The notes under the pieces: generated by a model | The model's database searches: none | Told to the model about the DNA's origin: nothing | Seen by the model: only the letters and a program-made list of their open reading frames with translations | Shown: one piece after another, positions 57,401 to 63,948 of the stretch | Position numbering within the stretch: position 1 is the first letter of the stretch | Layout: every line of letters begins with the position of its first letter | Program-made: the position numbers and the translations under genes | Assembly: GCF_016801865.2 (NCBI RefSeq) | Contig: NC_068938.1 | Span: forward strand, 130,104,689-130,168,688 | Source: Culex pipiens pallens | Lineage: Eukaryota; Arthropoda; Insecta; Diptera; Culicidae | Length of the DNA stretch: 64,000 bases | Direction: 5' to 3'

Positions 57401-60400
57401 CACCCCCGGTATGTGCACTAGCAACTTAAGGTGAAGGACACGGCAGCCATAAATCGCCCCCTTAGCAGCATTCCTTTCACGGTGTGTGCAATTGAGGGTA
57501 GAGAAGCAAGTGTCAATTGCTTCCACAAGTCAAAAAAGCTTGAAAACGAGCACAACGCAGCTCGAAAACAGTGAAAATGATTTACGGCCCCCGTGTTTTA
57601 GAGTTCTAGCTGAGCTGGGTTGGGCCTCGCCAACGTCGAAATATTAGCCTTAAATGGGGCCCCTAAAGCAATAACCATAAAATGCATCGGATTTTGTTTT
57701 TCGAAACGTGAAACTCTAGGCCACCCCGGGTGTTGCACCCAAATATGGGGGAGAATTTTAATGGGTTTATTGTACGTTGAGAGGAGAGCTTTCCCGAATT
57801 GGGTTGAAGGTCGCTTGCTTGGTACTTGGTGCATTAAGTTTGTCCTTGAAAGAGAGTCATTTTTTGTAAATGATTTGAAGTTATGCTACTGATGTTGATG
57901 CGTACGAAATTTGGGAAAAATCCAGTTTTAGTTTAGCTTCTTTGAAAACCAATCAACAGGTCTGACTAGTCTGTGACCAACACAAATGAAGACGTAAAAC
58001 GTTCTTCAGCAACAGACAGATCTCAATTCGATCCACGAGAGAAGCACGTGATGAAGACGTTTATGGTTCCAATTCGTGGTAGGTCCATTAATCGGTTCGG
58101 GAAGATTCCAAGAGATCAGACTGATTTATCCAGGTTTTTAAGCGAAAATGACGTTCGAAAGGTGAACGCCCGAAATGTCAAAATCACGCAGTGGTACCAA
58201 CATTACGAAAAAAGTGTGCCATGGCATGACAGCCACATTGTTTTTTCTAATGTTGGTGCTACTGCGCGATTTTGACATTTCGGACGTTCATCGTTCGAAC
58301 GCCATCTTCGCTTAAAAACCTCGATACCCCCACGCGGTAATCTCAGGTGTGTGAATTTGAGAGTGTTTTCAATCTTGTTGACTGTTTTAAAAATTTTGAT
58401 TTTTGGATTCTCTTCCCCCTCGTAACAAAAAATTCCATACAAATTTTAAAATCTTTGTATCGAGTGTATTACGGCCTTCGACCACCTCCCCCCAACTGCG
58501 TATGCTCCTTAAATCGTCAGCTGTGTGCTATCTTGTGACATAGACAATTTTGGTCGAAAATGAGCTAATGATGACGTTTTGCTATACTTAACAAACACTA
58601 CAAGATGCTTTAACTCGATTTTGGAAACTCGCTTCCGTTTCCCGGATATCGCAATACACCTAGCAATACACACTTGTGACCAAAATACCAATTTATCATC
58701 AAAATGATCGTGCACACTTGTGACTCGTCATACATGATGTTGGAAAGTGTGGAAAATTTGTCTTGTTTTTCACAAATTTATGTTGATACACACTTTCTAA
58801 AAGCAATACAACCTTTTGTTTTTGAAAATATACTGATAAAGTCGATTAAACCATTGATTTGAGCTTATTTTAGTTTGTATGGGAATTCTGTGCACACTTG
58901 TGACACGTAGTACAACTTTACTTTCGAAACACACTTGTGACACGTGCTTTTATGGTTTTGATTTTCTTAAATTCAAGCAAATTTTTATACCAAATATCGA
59001 TTGTTTTGATGTTAACAGCTTATTTGAGACCTAAAGAATGCCATTCACTAACATTTCAGTCCAAATTTGTGCGATTAAAATGCAAAATCGAGTGTCCGGA
59101 ATTCGAAGCAAAAGTTTCCGGATTTCGAATCAGCTTTTATCAGTGACCGGGATTCGAAGCACAACAAGTCATTTTAATTTTAAAATTCTGATGAAAATTT
59201 GTTAGAAAAGACATATTTTGCATGCATTTTCTTGAAACTGACTGTTTATACTACATCCTGATGATATTTCTACATTTCCAACTTATTACATAATTTTTTG
59301 CCAGCTATAACAAAAATGATATGCTACTAAGTGTCCGGATTTCGAATCATGACGTTATCTCCCAATTAGGTTCTACGTCGACTCGATTTGGAGGTTAGCA
59401 AAGGATGCACTGTTTATATGGACTTAGCACAGTTCGATGAAATCGTTGATTTTGTTCGGGGAAAATCGTCGAAAATCGACGAAGACCATGTAAACACTGC
59501 ACACGTGCTGTCAAATGACGTCACAGCGTAAAACCTAATAATGACGTTCAATAAACCCCGGTGGTTGAATACTTTTCATACAAACACTATCAAAGCAAAT
59601 GTCTGTTGGTGTGTGTAACAACAATCAATATGTCAAGCCATCGGACTGTTAGTGTAGTTAAATGTCAGATTGTTTATCATTTGTTTACATTTGACAGTTA
59701 AGCATGACTTTTGATGAGGGCGTAACGCCCCAGAAGATTGACGGTTTTTTACTCTCAAAAAACCCAAAACCAATCAAGGCCACCAAGTGGAGCGTTCCGA
59801 CGACCCCCGCGGCCATCTTGCAACCTCAAACATTCCAACTAGAGAGCCTATATGGAGAGGCGAAATGTCACTCTCAGGGTTCCAATCGAACTGTCAAATC
59901 GGGGTTCCAATCGAGCAACAAGATCATGCAAGAACAAGGTTGGAATCAATTTTAAATAATTTTGTCAAAAAAACGAGACTTATAACAATCACAAGTATTG
60001 TGAAACTGTTGTTGATAACAATTTGGTAGTTTTTGTTATGTTTGTGCTTGTTCGGCACAAGAAAAGTGCCAGCACCAAAGAAAATCTACAAGTTTTTCAA
60101 CCTTAAATTTAAATGACTTTGGGTGTTTGAAATTTCTCCCAGAACATTTCATTTCCCTGTGTAGGTCCCTAATTCAAACGCGGCGTAGATCCCCGGCAAA
60201 TCCGTGGTGCCCGCCCCCGGAGCACGCAAATGCCCAACGTTTGACGATCATTAGCGTAAAATTTTAGAGTAAACATCAATAATCTCCCAGGTCGTCCGGC
60301 AGAATCACGTGGTTTGCGGCCCACACACACACACACGCGCGGTCTCGCCGGCAGGCCAAGGCAGCATAATTACGGAGGGAATGCCGAAAATTATGAGACG

Positions 60401-63400
60401 CCGGGACGTGCCCGAGTTAGACGTCGGGGTCGGTTCGGCCAGCTGAAATTATATTAAGAAATTATCGGAACATAATTTAAAGGCGGTCGTGCCCACCAAG
60501 CGGACGGCCGTAATAACGTTCGTCGACGCACCCGGGAGATTTGTGAAGCTCAGACGGGTGGTTTCCTTGGCGGTAGGTTTTTTTTTACGGAGGGCAGAGG
60601 ATCACAGGGTACTTCTTCCGCCCCTTTTTTGTCGGTCGTACCAGGGGACGTTTGATGACTACATTAGTTCCAACTGATGCTAGGTTACATTTCCTCTATA
60701 ATTTCTTGCCGGTATGATCGTTTGAGATAGCTTCGTAGATATGTTTTGAAGAAGCTTGGAACGTTGAGACATTCCTCCTAATGAGCATTACTTTGTCTGC
60801 TTTTTCAAAATTCTTCTTCAATAACGACATCGTTTGCACGATGTGTTCTAACCTCACTTTTCTGTACATCTTCAAAGAGTACTTTGTATGTAAATTTGTC
60901 AATACAAAACCACGGAAACTGTCAAAACTGTGTTTTGACTTGTTTGCAAACATCGTTTGCCGCAATGGAATACCACCTTGACGATTAATTTAGGAGGAAC
61001 CCGCGCAGTGCTTTTTGAGTGATTTCAAACAAATACAGCATTTGTTCATTCAAGATCTTCAAATCTGAACCTCAAAACTCCAGTTTCCAGCACATTCTAT
61101 ACTGCTTTCCCCTCCCAAAAGCATAATTTAAGCACCAGCAAACGATTGTTCCCGCCAACAATGGGTCCCAGGAGAGGGAGAAACCTTCGTGACAGGTCCT
61201 ACCCCGGTGTTCCGTCCGCCGGCCCGCCCGCCGCCGGAACCGGCGCGCCGCCATAATGAATGATAATTATCAATAAACTGATTTATTATCCTTGGCTACA
61301 CAACTCCTCCCTGGACGCCGCCGCCAAGTGACTCATCGGAGCGTAATATTTCCTGCCCCAGAGAGCGCGCGAGCGAGCGAGCGATCCTCGAAGAATACAC
61401 TCCGAGAAAAAAAAATACACGAGTTTTTGGGCTGTTTTTCTGGGAGTCAGAAGCAGCGGCAGATGTGGCGAACCCGGGAAGCCGAAAACATGCAACTAAA
61501 ACCCGAACCCACTGGCAGGCAGCAGTGGCAGCAGCAGCTTCCATGATATGGACCATTAAGAATAACTCATCAAGAGATATAATTTAAATAAATTTCGAAC
61601 CGTCCATAACATGCGTGTGCGGTTTTTTTCCTCCTCTCGACTGGTTCTTCTGTTTTGCTTTTTTGGAGCGGGAAGATTCTTTCTGGGCAGTGAAAATGGA
61701 CACAACGTGACCGGGGATAATGTATCTATAGAAGAGGACGTTTTTGTTGAAAATACCGAACTTTTGTACCACTCGGCGTCCGATCAGTGAAATTTCGCTG
61801 AAAAGAACTCGAATATGGAATATTTCAACGAATCATGTTTGCGGTAAACAACGTGCTGGGTGGGTCTGGCCTTTTGACGTTTGCATTTGGGATGTCATTG
61901 TATTACGTAACGCTGTTTAGGACGTTCGCAACTCCCGCAACTAGACCCGAACGAAACGTTTTGACGAACTCCCTCCGTCGTTTTCGAGATCATCGCTGGC
62001 GCATTGTACCTCACGAACAGCCCAACAAGCGCAAGGAGAGACAGAGGAGCCACCTTAATGTTCGTCAATGACGCCACACAGCATGTCTCAAGTCGAGGAT
62101 CACCCACCTCAGCGATTGGCAGGCAAGCCGCCGTACGAAGAAGGAGGGGTTTGAGGAGGAGGAGACTGCAGATCATCAGACACACAGCGGTTGTGGGACG
62201 CCGCCGCCACCGATCTCTCGCGAGCGCGCTGATTGAGACATTATAAGAGCAATAAATAAGAAATTAATATCATTCCACCGCATCTACGATGTTCTACCCT
62301 TTGTAGCCTCGTCTGCTCCTCCGCGGTCTCCCTCCGCTCACCGAGATACGGGTTGGACGATACTTCACCTGTCGGCACCTTAGTGCACAGAGAACGCGCG
62401 CCTGAGCGTTTCTCGTAAATGATTTATTTCATTAATCAAGATGACCGCGCGGACCTCCCGCGATGTTCCTGTTTGGTGTAGACGAACTGGTCGGATTGCC
62501 ACACAGATCGCGTTTACTATTACTTTTTAATCGCCGCGCAAGGAAATACGACCACTTCATTACCTGAAGAAGAATGCGTGGTGAGACGAAACGTTGGAGG
62601 TGAAATAACTGCTTGGTTTTAGGGAGTCGAAACCTAACCTCAATTGACCAAATTTGTTTATCGGGATGTTTCAAATTGTTTTCGTTGACAGTTTGCAAGT
62701 GAGAGTTACCTCAGTTTTGATTGACCTTGAATGTGGCTTGATCCACCTCAGGTCAATGTCAATCAACATTGAGGTAACGTAATGTCAGTTTTGTTAACTG
62801 TCAAAATCATTATTGAGATTACTAACTGTTCCTTTTTATTTCTCACCTTTCCAGGGCAAAGCACGGGGGAGGAGGTCAGCGGTGTACATGCGTTCCCTGT
62901 TCCAGTCCCACCTGTACAACCTCGGCTGCTCGATACAGAAGCACGCGGGGAAGGTCCTCTTCGTGGCGATACTGGTACTGAGTACGTTCTGCGTGGGCCT
63001 CAAATCTGCAACCGTGCACTCCAAGGTCCACCAGCTTTGGATACAGGAAGGCGGCTCGTTGGAACACGAGCTGGCCTACACGCAGAAATCGCTCGGCGAA
63101 ATGGACTCTTCGACGCACCAGCTGCTCATCCAGACGCCCAAGGACATGGACGCATCGATACTGCACGCGAATACGCTGCTGGCGCACCTGGACGTGGTGT
63201 CCAGCGCGATCAACGTCAAGGTGCACATGTACGACATCGAGTGGAGCCTGAAGGACATGTGCTACTCGCCCAACATCCCGAACTTTGACACGCACTTTAT
63301 CGAGCAGATCTTCGAGAACATCATCCCGTGCGCGATCATCACGCCGCTGGACTGCTTTTGGGAAGGCAGCAAGCTGCTGGGGCCGGAGTATCCGGTGCAC

Positions 63401-63948
63401 ATTCCGTAAGTTAACTTAGATTTTTGAGGTTATGCTTGTCGTTGCTGACCAATTTCTCATCTTACAGTCACTTGGCGAAGAAAGTGCAGTGGACGTCGCT
63501 GAACCCGCAGGATCTCCTTCGGGACATCAAGGCCCAGAACTACCAGTTCCCATTCGACACGCTGGAGCAGTACATGAAGCGAGCGGGGATCACCACCGGT
63601 TACATCGAGAAGCCCTGTCTCAACCCGAAGGACAAGCTCTGCCCGGAGACGGCTCCGAACAAAAAGTCCCAACAGGTCCCGGACGTGGCGTCGATTCTGA
63701 CCGGAGGTTGTTACGGCTTCGCCGCCACCTACATGCACTGGCCCGAGGAGCTGATCGTGGGTGGTGCCACCCGGAACCGATCGCAGCACCTCAAGACGGC
63801 GAAGGCACTCCAGACGGTGATCCAGCTGATGGGCGAACGGGAGATGTACGAGTACTGGAACAACCACTACAAGGTGCACCACATCGGGTGGAACCCGGAG
63901 AAGGCCGCCGAAGTGCTGAACGCGTGGCAGAAAAAGTTCTCCGCTGAG
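24294..63948 (+). CDS. ptc: Patched, Hedgehog receptor (5' part, 390 codons)
   Basis: Patched is a 12-pass RND-type membrane protein that exports sterol from the inner leaflet and holds Smoothened off until Hedgehog binds. Three exons are present: 24294-24431, 62855-63405 and 63468-63948, giving 390 codons in frame before the window ends; the full protein is normally about 1,200-1,300 aa. Residues 1-77 are cytosolic and match fly Patched closely (LPRVPDTHGD, DLYIRTSW, FQSHL). TM1 is about 79-95 (KVLFVAILVLSTFCVGL). Residues 98-390 are extracellular domain 1, with cysteine-bearing IEKPCLNP, GGCYGF, MHWPEELIVGGA and a glycosylation site NRS at 333. The start is the first ATG of the frame with A at -3; a second in-frame ATG lies five codons on (24309). 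The sterol-sensing domain is outside the window. Identity is certain; the exact start is not. Confidence 0.97.
24821..25545 (+). mobile_element. tRNA-derived SINE, valine-like head, 725 bp
   Basis: The element starts at GCCAACC, which pairs with GGGTGGC as an acceptor stem (6 of 7). The D-arm CCCG...CGGG and the anticodon arm TCCGC-CTAACAA-GCGGA (anticodon AAC, valine-like) are perfect; the T-loop is one base short. The 3' end is an A-run, and a 7-bp duplication ATATGTT flanks it (24814-24820, 25546-25552). It lies 390 bp inside patched intron 1, sense orientation. Confidence 0.75.
25553..26081. other. AT-rich intronic stretch
   Basis: Nothing beyond AT-rich sequence is visible: no exon, element ends or tandem structure. 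Confidence 0.4.
26090..27216. mobile_element. hAT-type non-autonomous element, 1,127 bp
   Basis: The left end CAGGTCTGTCCAACGGCCC and the right end GGGCCAAAAGG-TTGGGCACCCCTG are imperfect inverted repeats with the CAG...CTG tips and GGCCCGC subterminal words typical of hAT MITEs. Flanks GTTTACAC (26082-26089) and GTTCACAC (27217-27224) are an 8-bp duplication with one mismatch. The AT-rich interior has no transposase frame. Confidence 0.78.
27225..27904. other. AT-rich intronic stretch
   Basis: No gene is visible. A short C-run with 'gaatttatgtcgaaatattg' and GACAAAAACG at 27650-27698 faintly resembles the poly-G-tract MITE ends and may be a fossil of that family. Confidence 0.35.
27905..29594. 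mobile_element. Large foldback element with about 420-bp inverted arms
   Basis: The left arm (about 27910-28335) and the right arm (about 29210-29594) are reverse complements: for example 'aaccacggcgtgttttctag' mirrors 'cagaaaacacgccgtg', 'ctgagatatctctatttt' mirrors 'aaaatagagatatctcag', and 'gcaaaccgctaaacattttg' mirrors 'caaaatgtttagcggtttgc'. Tips read CAGTTTTTTTT and AAAAAAAACTCTGG. The roughly 870-bp centre is AT-rich and non-coding. The left arm's 'ctattgtttttcatatgttt' also forms the middle of the 76-bp miniatures at 47311 and 52816. Confidence 0.82.
29595..30590. other. AT-rich intronic stretch
   Basis: No exon, RNA gene or element boundary is visible. Composition is uniformly AT-rich. 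Confidence 0.4.
30590..32260. promoter_or_regulatory. GC-richer intronic island, candidate enhancer region
   Basis: Composition shifts sharply from the AT-rich flanks and repeats disappear. CA/GT- and CAG/CAA-rich words, a CT tract (31970-31985) and GACCACCCT (31992-32000, one mismatch from the Ci/Gli site on the minus strand) are present. Open frames here overlap on both strands, as expected of GC-rich non-coding DNA. The enhancer role is inferred from position and composition. Confidence 0.35.
32281..33440 (+). repeat. Diverged tandem repeat, about 145-bp period
   Basis: Seven successive units begin near 32468, 32613, 32739, 32882, 33034, 33178 and 33332. Each carries the same ordered phrases: 'tatgatccgaggtcgaaaac', then 'cgttacggcggtagacact', then 'cttccagaagtccacagatg' with substitutions and small indels. 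Units are well diverged, so the array is old. No open frame runs through it. Confidence 0.75.
33441..34385. other. Low-repeat intronic DNA with a Ci/Gli site
   Basis: Mixed composition, no supported exon. It includes the exact Ci/Gli match at 33810-33818 and a CpG-rich stretch, 'gcgcgagcgcgtgcg' and 'gcgcgctgcgcgcgatg', around 34230-34310. A CCAACCTCCAGCC-rich block lies near 33940-33960. Confidence 0.35.
33810..33818 (+). promoter_or_regulatory. Exact Ci/Gli consensus site TGGGTGGTC
   Basis: TGGGTGGTC is the established high-affinity site for Cubitus interruptus in flies and Gli proteins in vertebrates, and patched is their canonical feedback target. This copy lies 9.4 kb into intron 1 within low-repeat DNA. 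Occupancy is inferred; a 9-mer can occur by chance. Confidence 0.5.
34392..36987. mobile_element. 2.6-kb inverted-repeat element carrying a satellite
   Basis: Both tips are CAGGGTTGTTACGGA in inverted orientation, flanked by the exact 6-bp repeat TACAAT (34386-34391, 36988-36993). Just inside each tip is a cluster of GCGCGGAT: seven exact copies on the left (34409-34503) and four on the right (36905-36960), all in the same direction on the + strand. The interior is AT-rich and holds the ATTAAATT satellite. There is no transposase frame. Tips look hAT-like, but the duplication is 6 bp as read, not 8. Confidence 0.8.
35446..36513 (+). repeat. (ATTAAATT)n satellite, about 1 kb
   Basis: About 130 tandem copies of the 8-bp unit ATTAAATT run with very few changes. 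A sub-block of the one-base variant ATAAAATT occupies about 35982-36095, and a few variant units also start the array. The tract has essentially no G or C. Copy number in an assembly of such a tract is unreliable. Confidence 0.95.
36994..38373. other. Intronic DNA, no gene called
   Basis: A diverged 'tcactctgatgtgagtg...caaatctgacatttg...ttgagtaagaccg' segment near 37155-37230 resembles the MITE at 44343-44572. The 37370-37640 and 37900-38110 parts are GC-richer and low in repeats. An open frame at 37218-37679 has no recognisable domain. Confidence 0.35.
38068..38076 (+). promoter_or_regulatory. Exact Ci/Gli consensus site TGGGTGGTC
   Basis: This is a second exact nine-base match in the same intron and orientation, 4.3 kb from the first. 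It sits in a GC-richer unique patch (37900-38110) with a GGCCGGCCGGCC block nearby, consistent with an enhancer. Function is inferred. Confidence 0.5.
38374..38416 (-). ncRNA. Hammerhead ribozyme motif, type I, minimal stem III
   Basis: On the minus strand all parts occur in order: stem I strand CGAACC, core CUGAUGA, one extra A, stem II GACGC-AAAGU-GCGUC (5 bp, perfect), GAA with stem III AC/GU, cleavage site GUC, and the closing stem I strand GGUUUG. Stem I pairs over 6 bp with one G-U. Very short stem III and an ACGU palindrome are typical of retroelement hammerheads (Penelope-like elements), which often act as dimers. The inserted A is the one departure. No reverse transcriptase frame lies nearby. 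Confidence 0.6.
38420..39705. other. Intronic DNA, no gene called
   Basis: The composition is mixed and there is no supported exon. A diverged 'tttgggtgaagttcaactaaaacc...caaatgtcagattgggttaaattt' segment near 38870-38990 may be another remnant of the 44343 MITE family. Confidence 0.35.
39709..39836. mobile_element. Palindromic MITE, CAGCAAACGTCA family, copy 1
   Basis: CTCACTTTTCTGCAACCTCA, GCAAACGTCAATCCAGTACA and AACTTGTTGCTG on the left are mirrored almost perfectly on the right (about 53-bp arms, about 25-bp loop). The element at 55193-55304 shares the GCAAACGTCAAACCA...GCAGCAA arms. Confidence 0.8.
39840..40125. other. Short AT-rich spacer
   Basis: No features are recognised between the MITE and the GC-rich island that follows. 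Confidence 0.35.
40130..43960. promoter_or_regulatory. GC-rich, low-repeat intronic island
   Basis: This is the longest GC-richer block in intron 1, with almost no MITE or SINE sequence. It carries near-Ci/Gli words on the minus strand, GACCACCAA at about 41014 and GACCACCCC at 41225-41233, each one mismatch from GACCACCCA. Many overlapping open frames on both strands reflect composition; none shows a domain or paired splice sites. Enhancer content is inferred. Confidence 0.35.
44343..44572. mobile_element. Inverted-repeat MITE, CTACACGCACGTTCAAAATC ends
   Basis: CTACACGCACGTTCAAAATC, then TTTTCGTCAAAACCGAAC and CTCAGAAATGAGTAA, on the left are mirrored at the right end (TTACTCATTTCTGAG, GTTCGGTTTTGACGAAAA, GATTTTGAACGTGCGTGTAG). 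Arms are about 100 bp and the loop is short. CACTCA words repeat throughout, giving a CACTCAGATCTGGGTGAATA centre. No coding capacity. Confidence 0.82.
44573..45060. other. Short degenerate repetitive stretch
   Basis: Phrases of the type 'ggagtcgg', 'agccagagtcgg' and 'gaagtcggg' recur irregularly between 44705 and 44835, a decayed low-complexity repeat. 'agttcaaa' words recur around 44665-44990. No gene. Confidence 0.4.
45060..46640. promoter_or_regulatory. GC-rich, low-repeat intronic island
   Basis: High GC with CpG-rich words and no transposon ends. No coding exon is supported: frames open simultaneously on both strands. Candidate enhancer block by composition only. Confidence 0.3.
46641..47310. 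other. AT-rich intronic stretch
   Basis: No gene or repeat boundary is recognised. An open frame at 46982-47269 lacks any recognisable domain. Confidence 0.35.
47311..47386. mobile_element. 76-bp miniature of the foldback family, copy 1
   Basis: GGAGTTTTTTTTAAAAAAGG and TCCTATAA at the left are mirrored by TTATAGGACC and TAAAAAAAAACTC at the right, around the centre 'ctattgtctttcatatg'. It is nearly identical to 52816-52891, and the centre matches the left arm of the 27905-29594 foldback. Confidence 0.8.
47390..49270. other. Intronic DNA, no gene called
   Basis: The composition is mixed and AT-leaning. No paired splice sites, domains or element ends were recognised. Conserved regulatory DNA cannot be excluded. 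Confidence 0.3.
49280..50147 (+). repeat. Diverged tandem array, about 140-bp units, + orientation
   Basis: Seven units start near 49280, 49422, 49561, 49703, 49815, 49949 and 50097. Each carries the ordered phrase GATCTGGCAACCTTGTCAA, then TGATGTGGACCCTTAAGT and, usually, AATTCATGTCAC. The phrases are much better conserved than the AT-rich DNA between them. The reverse-oriented counterpart starts at 51862. Confidence 0.8.
50270..51430. promoter_or_regulatory. GC-rich island between two opposed repeat arrays
   Basis: Low-repeat DNA with CpG-rich words and clustered GTCGTC/GACGAC runs. GACCACCTG at about 50746 and GACCACCAA at about 51160 are imperfect Ci/Gli words. No exon is supported. Its placement exactly between inverted arrays is notable. 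Confidence 0.3.
52274..52500. mobile_element. Inverted-repeat MITE, TCTGGAGCAACA ends
   Basis: TCTGGAGCAACATTTGAAAA, GGGCGCATAAGCATTTTGA and AAATTCCGAGCCAACA at the left are mirrored at the right by TTGGCTCGGAATTT, TCAAAATGCTTATCCGCCC and TGTTGCTCCAGA. Arms are about 75 bp with small mismatches. It lies inside the minus-oriented repeat array. Confidence 0.82.
52816..52891. mobile_element. 76-bp miniature of the foldback family, copy 2
   Basis: It has the same structure and centre ('actattgtctttcatatg') as 47311-47386, with ends TAGAGTTTTTTTTGGAAAG and AAAACAAACTCTGG. It interrupts the minus-oriented tandem array. Confidence 0.8.
53157..53565 (+). mobile_element. tRNA-derived composite SINE, 13-bp TSD
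   Basis: The exact 13-bp duplication AAGTCCAAAACTT flanks it (53144-53156, 53566-53578). The first tRNA-like head begins at GTGGCAG, with anticodon arm TCCGC-TTTGTAT-GCGGA (anticodon TGT, threonine-like) and B-box GGGCTCGATTCCC. A second tRNA-like block near 53375-53430 has the arm TTGGA-CTCGCAA-TCCAA. The 3' end is a T-rich tail. Homology to the 6104-6529 SINE covers most of the second half. Confidence 0.85.
53579..54420. other. Intronic DNA, no gene called
   Basis: The composition is mixed. AGGGTGGTC at 54069-54077 is one mismatch from the Ci/Gli site. An open frame at 53362-53898 begins inside the SINE and is not a gene. Confidence 0.3.
54420..54900. promoter_or_regulatory. GC-rich low-repeat island
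   Basis: A sharply GC-richer block with GGGCCC/CCCGGG-type words and three overlapping open frames on both strands, the signature of composition, not coding. Candidate conserved non-coding element. Confidence 0.3.
55193..55304. mobile_element. Palindromic MITE, CAGCAAACGTCA family, copy 2
   Basis: GCACCCTCCGCAAACGTCAAA at the left mirrors TTTAACGTTTGCTGAGGGTGC at the right; inner arms carry GCTGCCGGATCTTTTCCGG and CCGGAAAAAGATCCAGCAGC. Copy 1 is at 39709-39836. Confidence 0.8.
55600..56440. promoter_or_regulatory. GC-richer low-repeat island
   Basis: Repeat-free, moderately GC-rich DNA ending in a CAG tract (56391-56405). A 220-codon open frame on the minus strand (55683-56345) is the longest single frame in the intron but overlaps open frames in several registers and shows no domain. 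Best read as non-coding conserved DNA. Confidence 0.3.
56441..58120. other. Intronic DNA, mostly AT-rich
   Basis: Isolated phrases 'atctgacaaccctg' (56587) and 'ttctggcaactctgc' (56724) are probable stray units of the roughly 140-bp repeat. A single-copy, better-balanced patch at 57550-57830 includes the short hairpin GGGTG-TTG-CACCC. No gene. Confidence 0.35.
58132..58321. mobile_element. Inverted-repeat MITE, AGGTTTTTAAGCGAA ends
   Basis: AGGTTTTTAAGCGAAAATGA, CGTTCGAAAGGTGAACG, CCGAAATGTCAAAATC and ACCAACATTACGAAAAAA on the left are mirrored in order on the right, ending TTCGCTTAAAAACCT. Arms are about 83 bp with small mismatches and the loop is about 25 bp. Confidence 0.8.
58669..59350. 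repeat. Two families of short repeated motifs
   Basis: CACACTTGTGAC occurs exactly at 58669, 58713 (preceded by G), 58893 and 58930. Then CCGGATTTCGAATCA-type words occur near 59096, 59117, 59146 and 59334. Spacing is irregular, so these are not a simple tandem array. No gene is visible. Confidence 0.55.
59351..60150. other. Intronic DNA, no gene called
   Basis: AT-leaning with no recognised repeats or exons. Open frames at 59704-60029 overlap in two registers and lack domains. Confidence 0.3.
60160..60690. promoter_or_regulatory. GC-rich low-repeat island near exon 2
   Basis: GC-rich DNA with a CA repeat (60321-60339), a CACGTG E-box (60307-60312) and many CpG words. It is free of transposon ends. 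Candidate regulatory block by composition and position. Confidence 0.3.
61060..62620. promoter_or_regulatory. GC-richer low-repeat DNA upstream of exon 2
   Basis: Mixed to GC-rich, with a CpG block at 61200-61255 and a CAG-type tract at 61520-61545. At 62566-62600, CTGAAGA, GAGACGAAACGTTGG recall the hammerhead core at 38374-38416 but lack pairing stem I. No exon is supported before the acceptor at 62854. Confidence 0.3.
62707..62778. mobile_element. Short palindrome, probable MITE remnant
   Basis: GTTACCTCAGTTTTGATTGA mirrors TCAATCAACATTGAGGTAAC, with 'gacctt' and 'aggtc' also paired inside. The phrase 'caacattgaggtaac' also occurs at 55388-55402. It lies 76 bp upstream of the exon 2 acceptor. 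Confidence 0.6.
62855..63405 (+). CDS. ptc: patched coding exon 2
   Basis: The exon follows the acceptor CCTTTCCAG and opens GKARGRRSAVYMRSLFQSH, directly continuing the N-terminus. It encodes residues 47-229 plus two bases of codon 230, including TM1 and the first part of the extracellular domain (VHQLWIQEGG, ITPLDCFWEG). It ends ...HIP at the donor GTAAGT (63406). Codons are strongly GC-ending, unlike the AT-rich intron. Confidence 0.97.
63468..63948 (+). CDS. ptc: patched coding exon 3 (last in window)
   Basis: The acceptor is CATCTTACAG and the exon opens by completing proline 230, then HLAKKVQW. It encodes residues 230-390, ends KKFSAE at a codon boundary, and is followed by the donor GTGAGT. 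Conserved segments include EKPCLNP, GGCYGF, MHWPEELIVGG and HHIGW. The 62-bp intron between exons 2 and 3 contrasts with the 38-kb intron 1. Confidence 0.97.

Larger units (their letters stand above)
24432..62854 (+). other. ptc: patched intron 1, 38,423 bp, phase 0
   Basis: The donor is GTAGGT and the acceptor TTTATTTCTCACCTTTCCAG. The intron splits the sequence IEK-GKARG, which is contiguous in fly Patched. It holds at least a dozen transposon copies, three tandem-repeat blocks and several GC-rich islands, but no supported nested gene on either strand. A long first intron in a developmental gene normally houses enhancers. Confidence 0.95.

Noticed and set aside
62813..62854. Patched exon 2 extending upstream to an ATG at 62813
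   Set aside because: The frame runs back through the polypyrimidine tract and the acceptor. Exon 1 and the fly protein show the join is at 62855.
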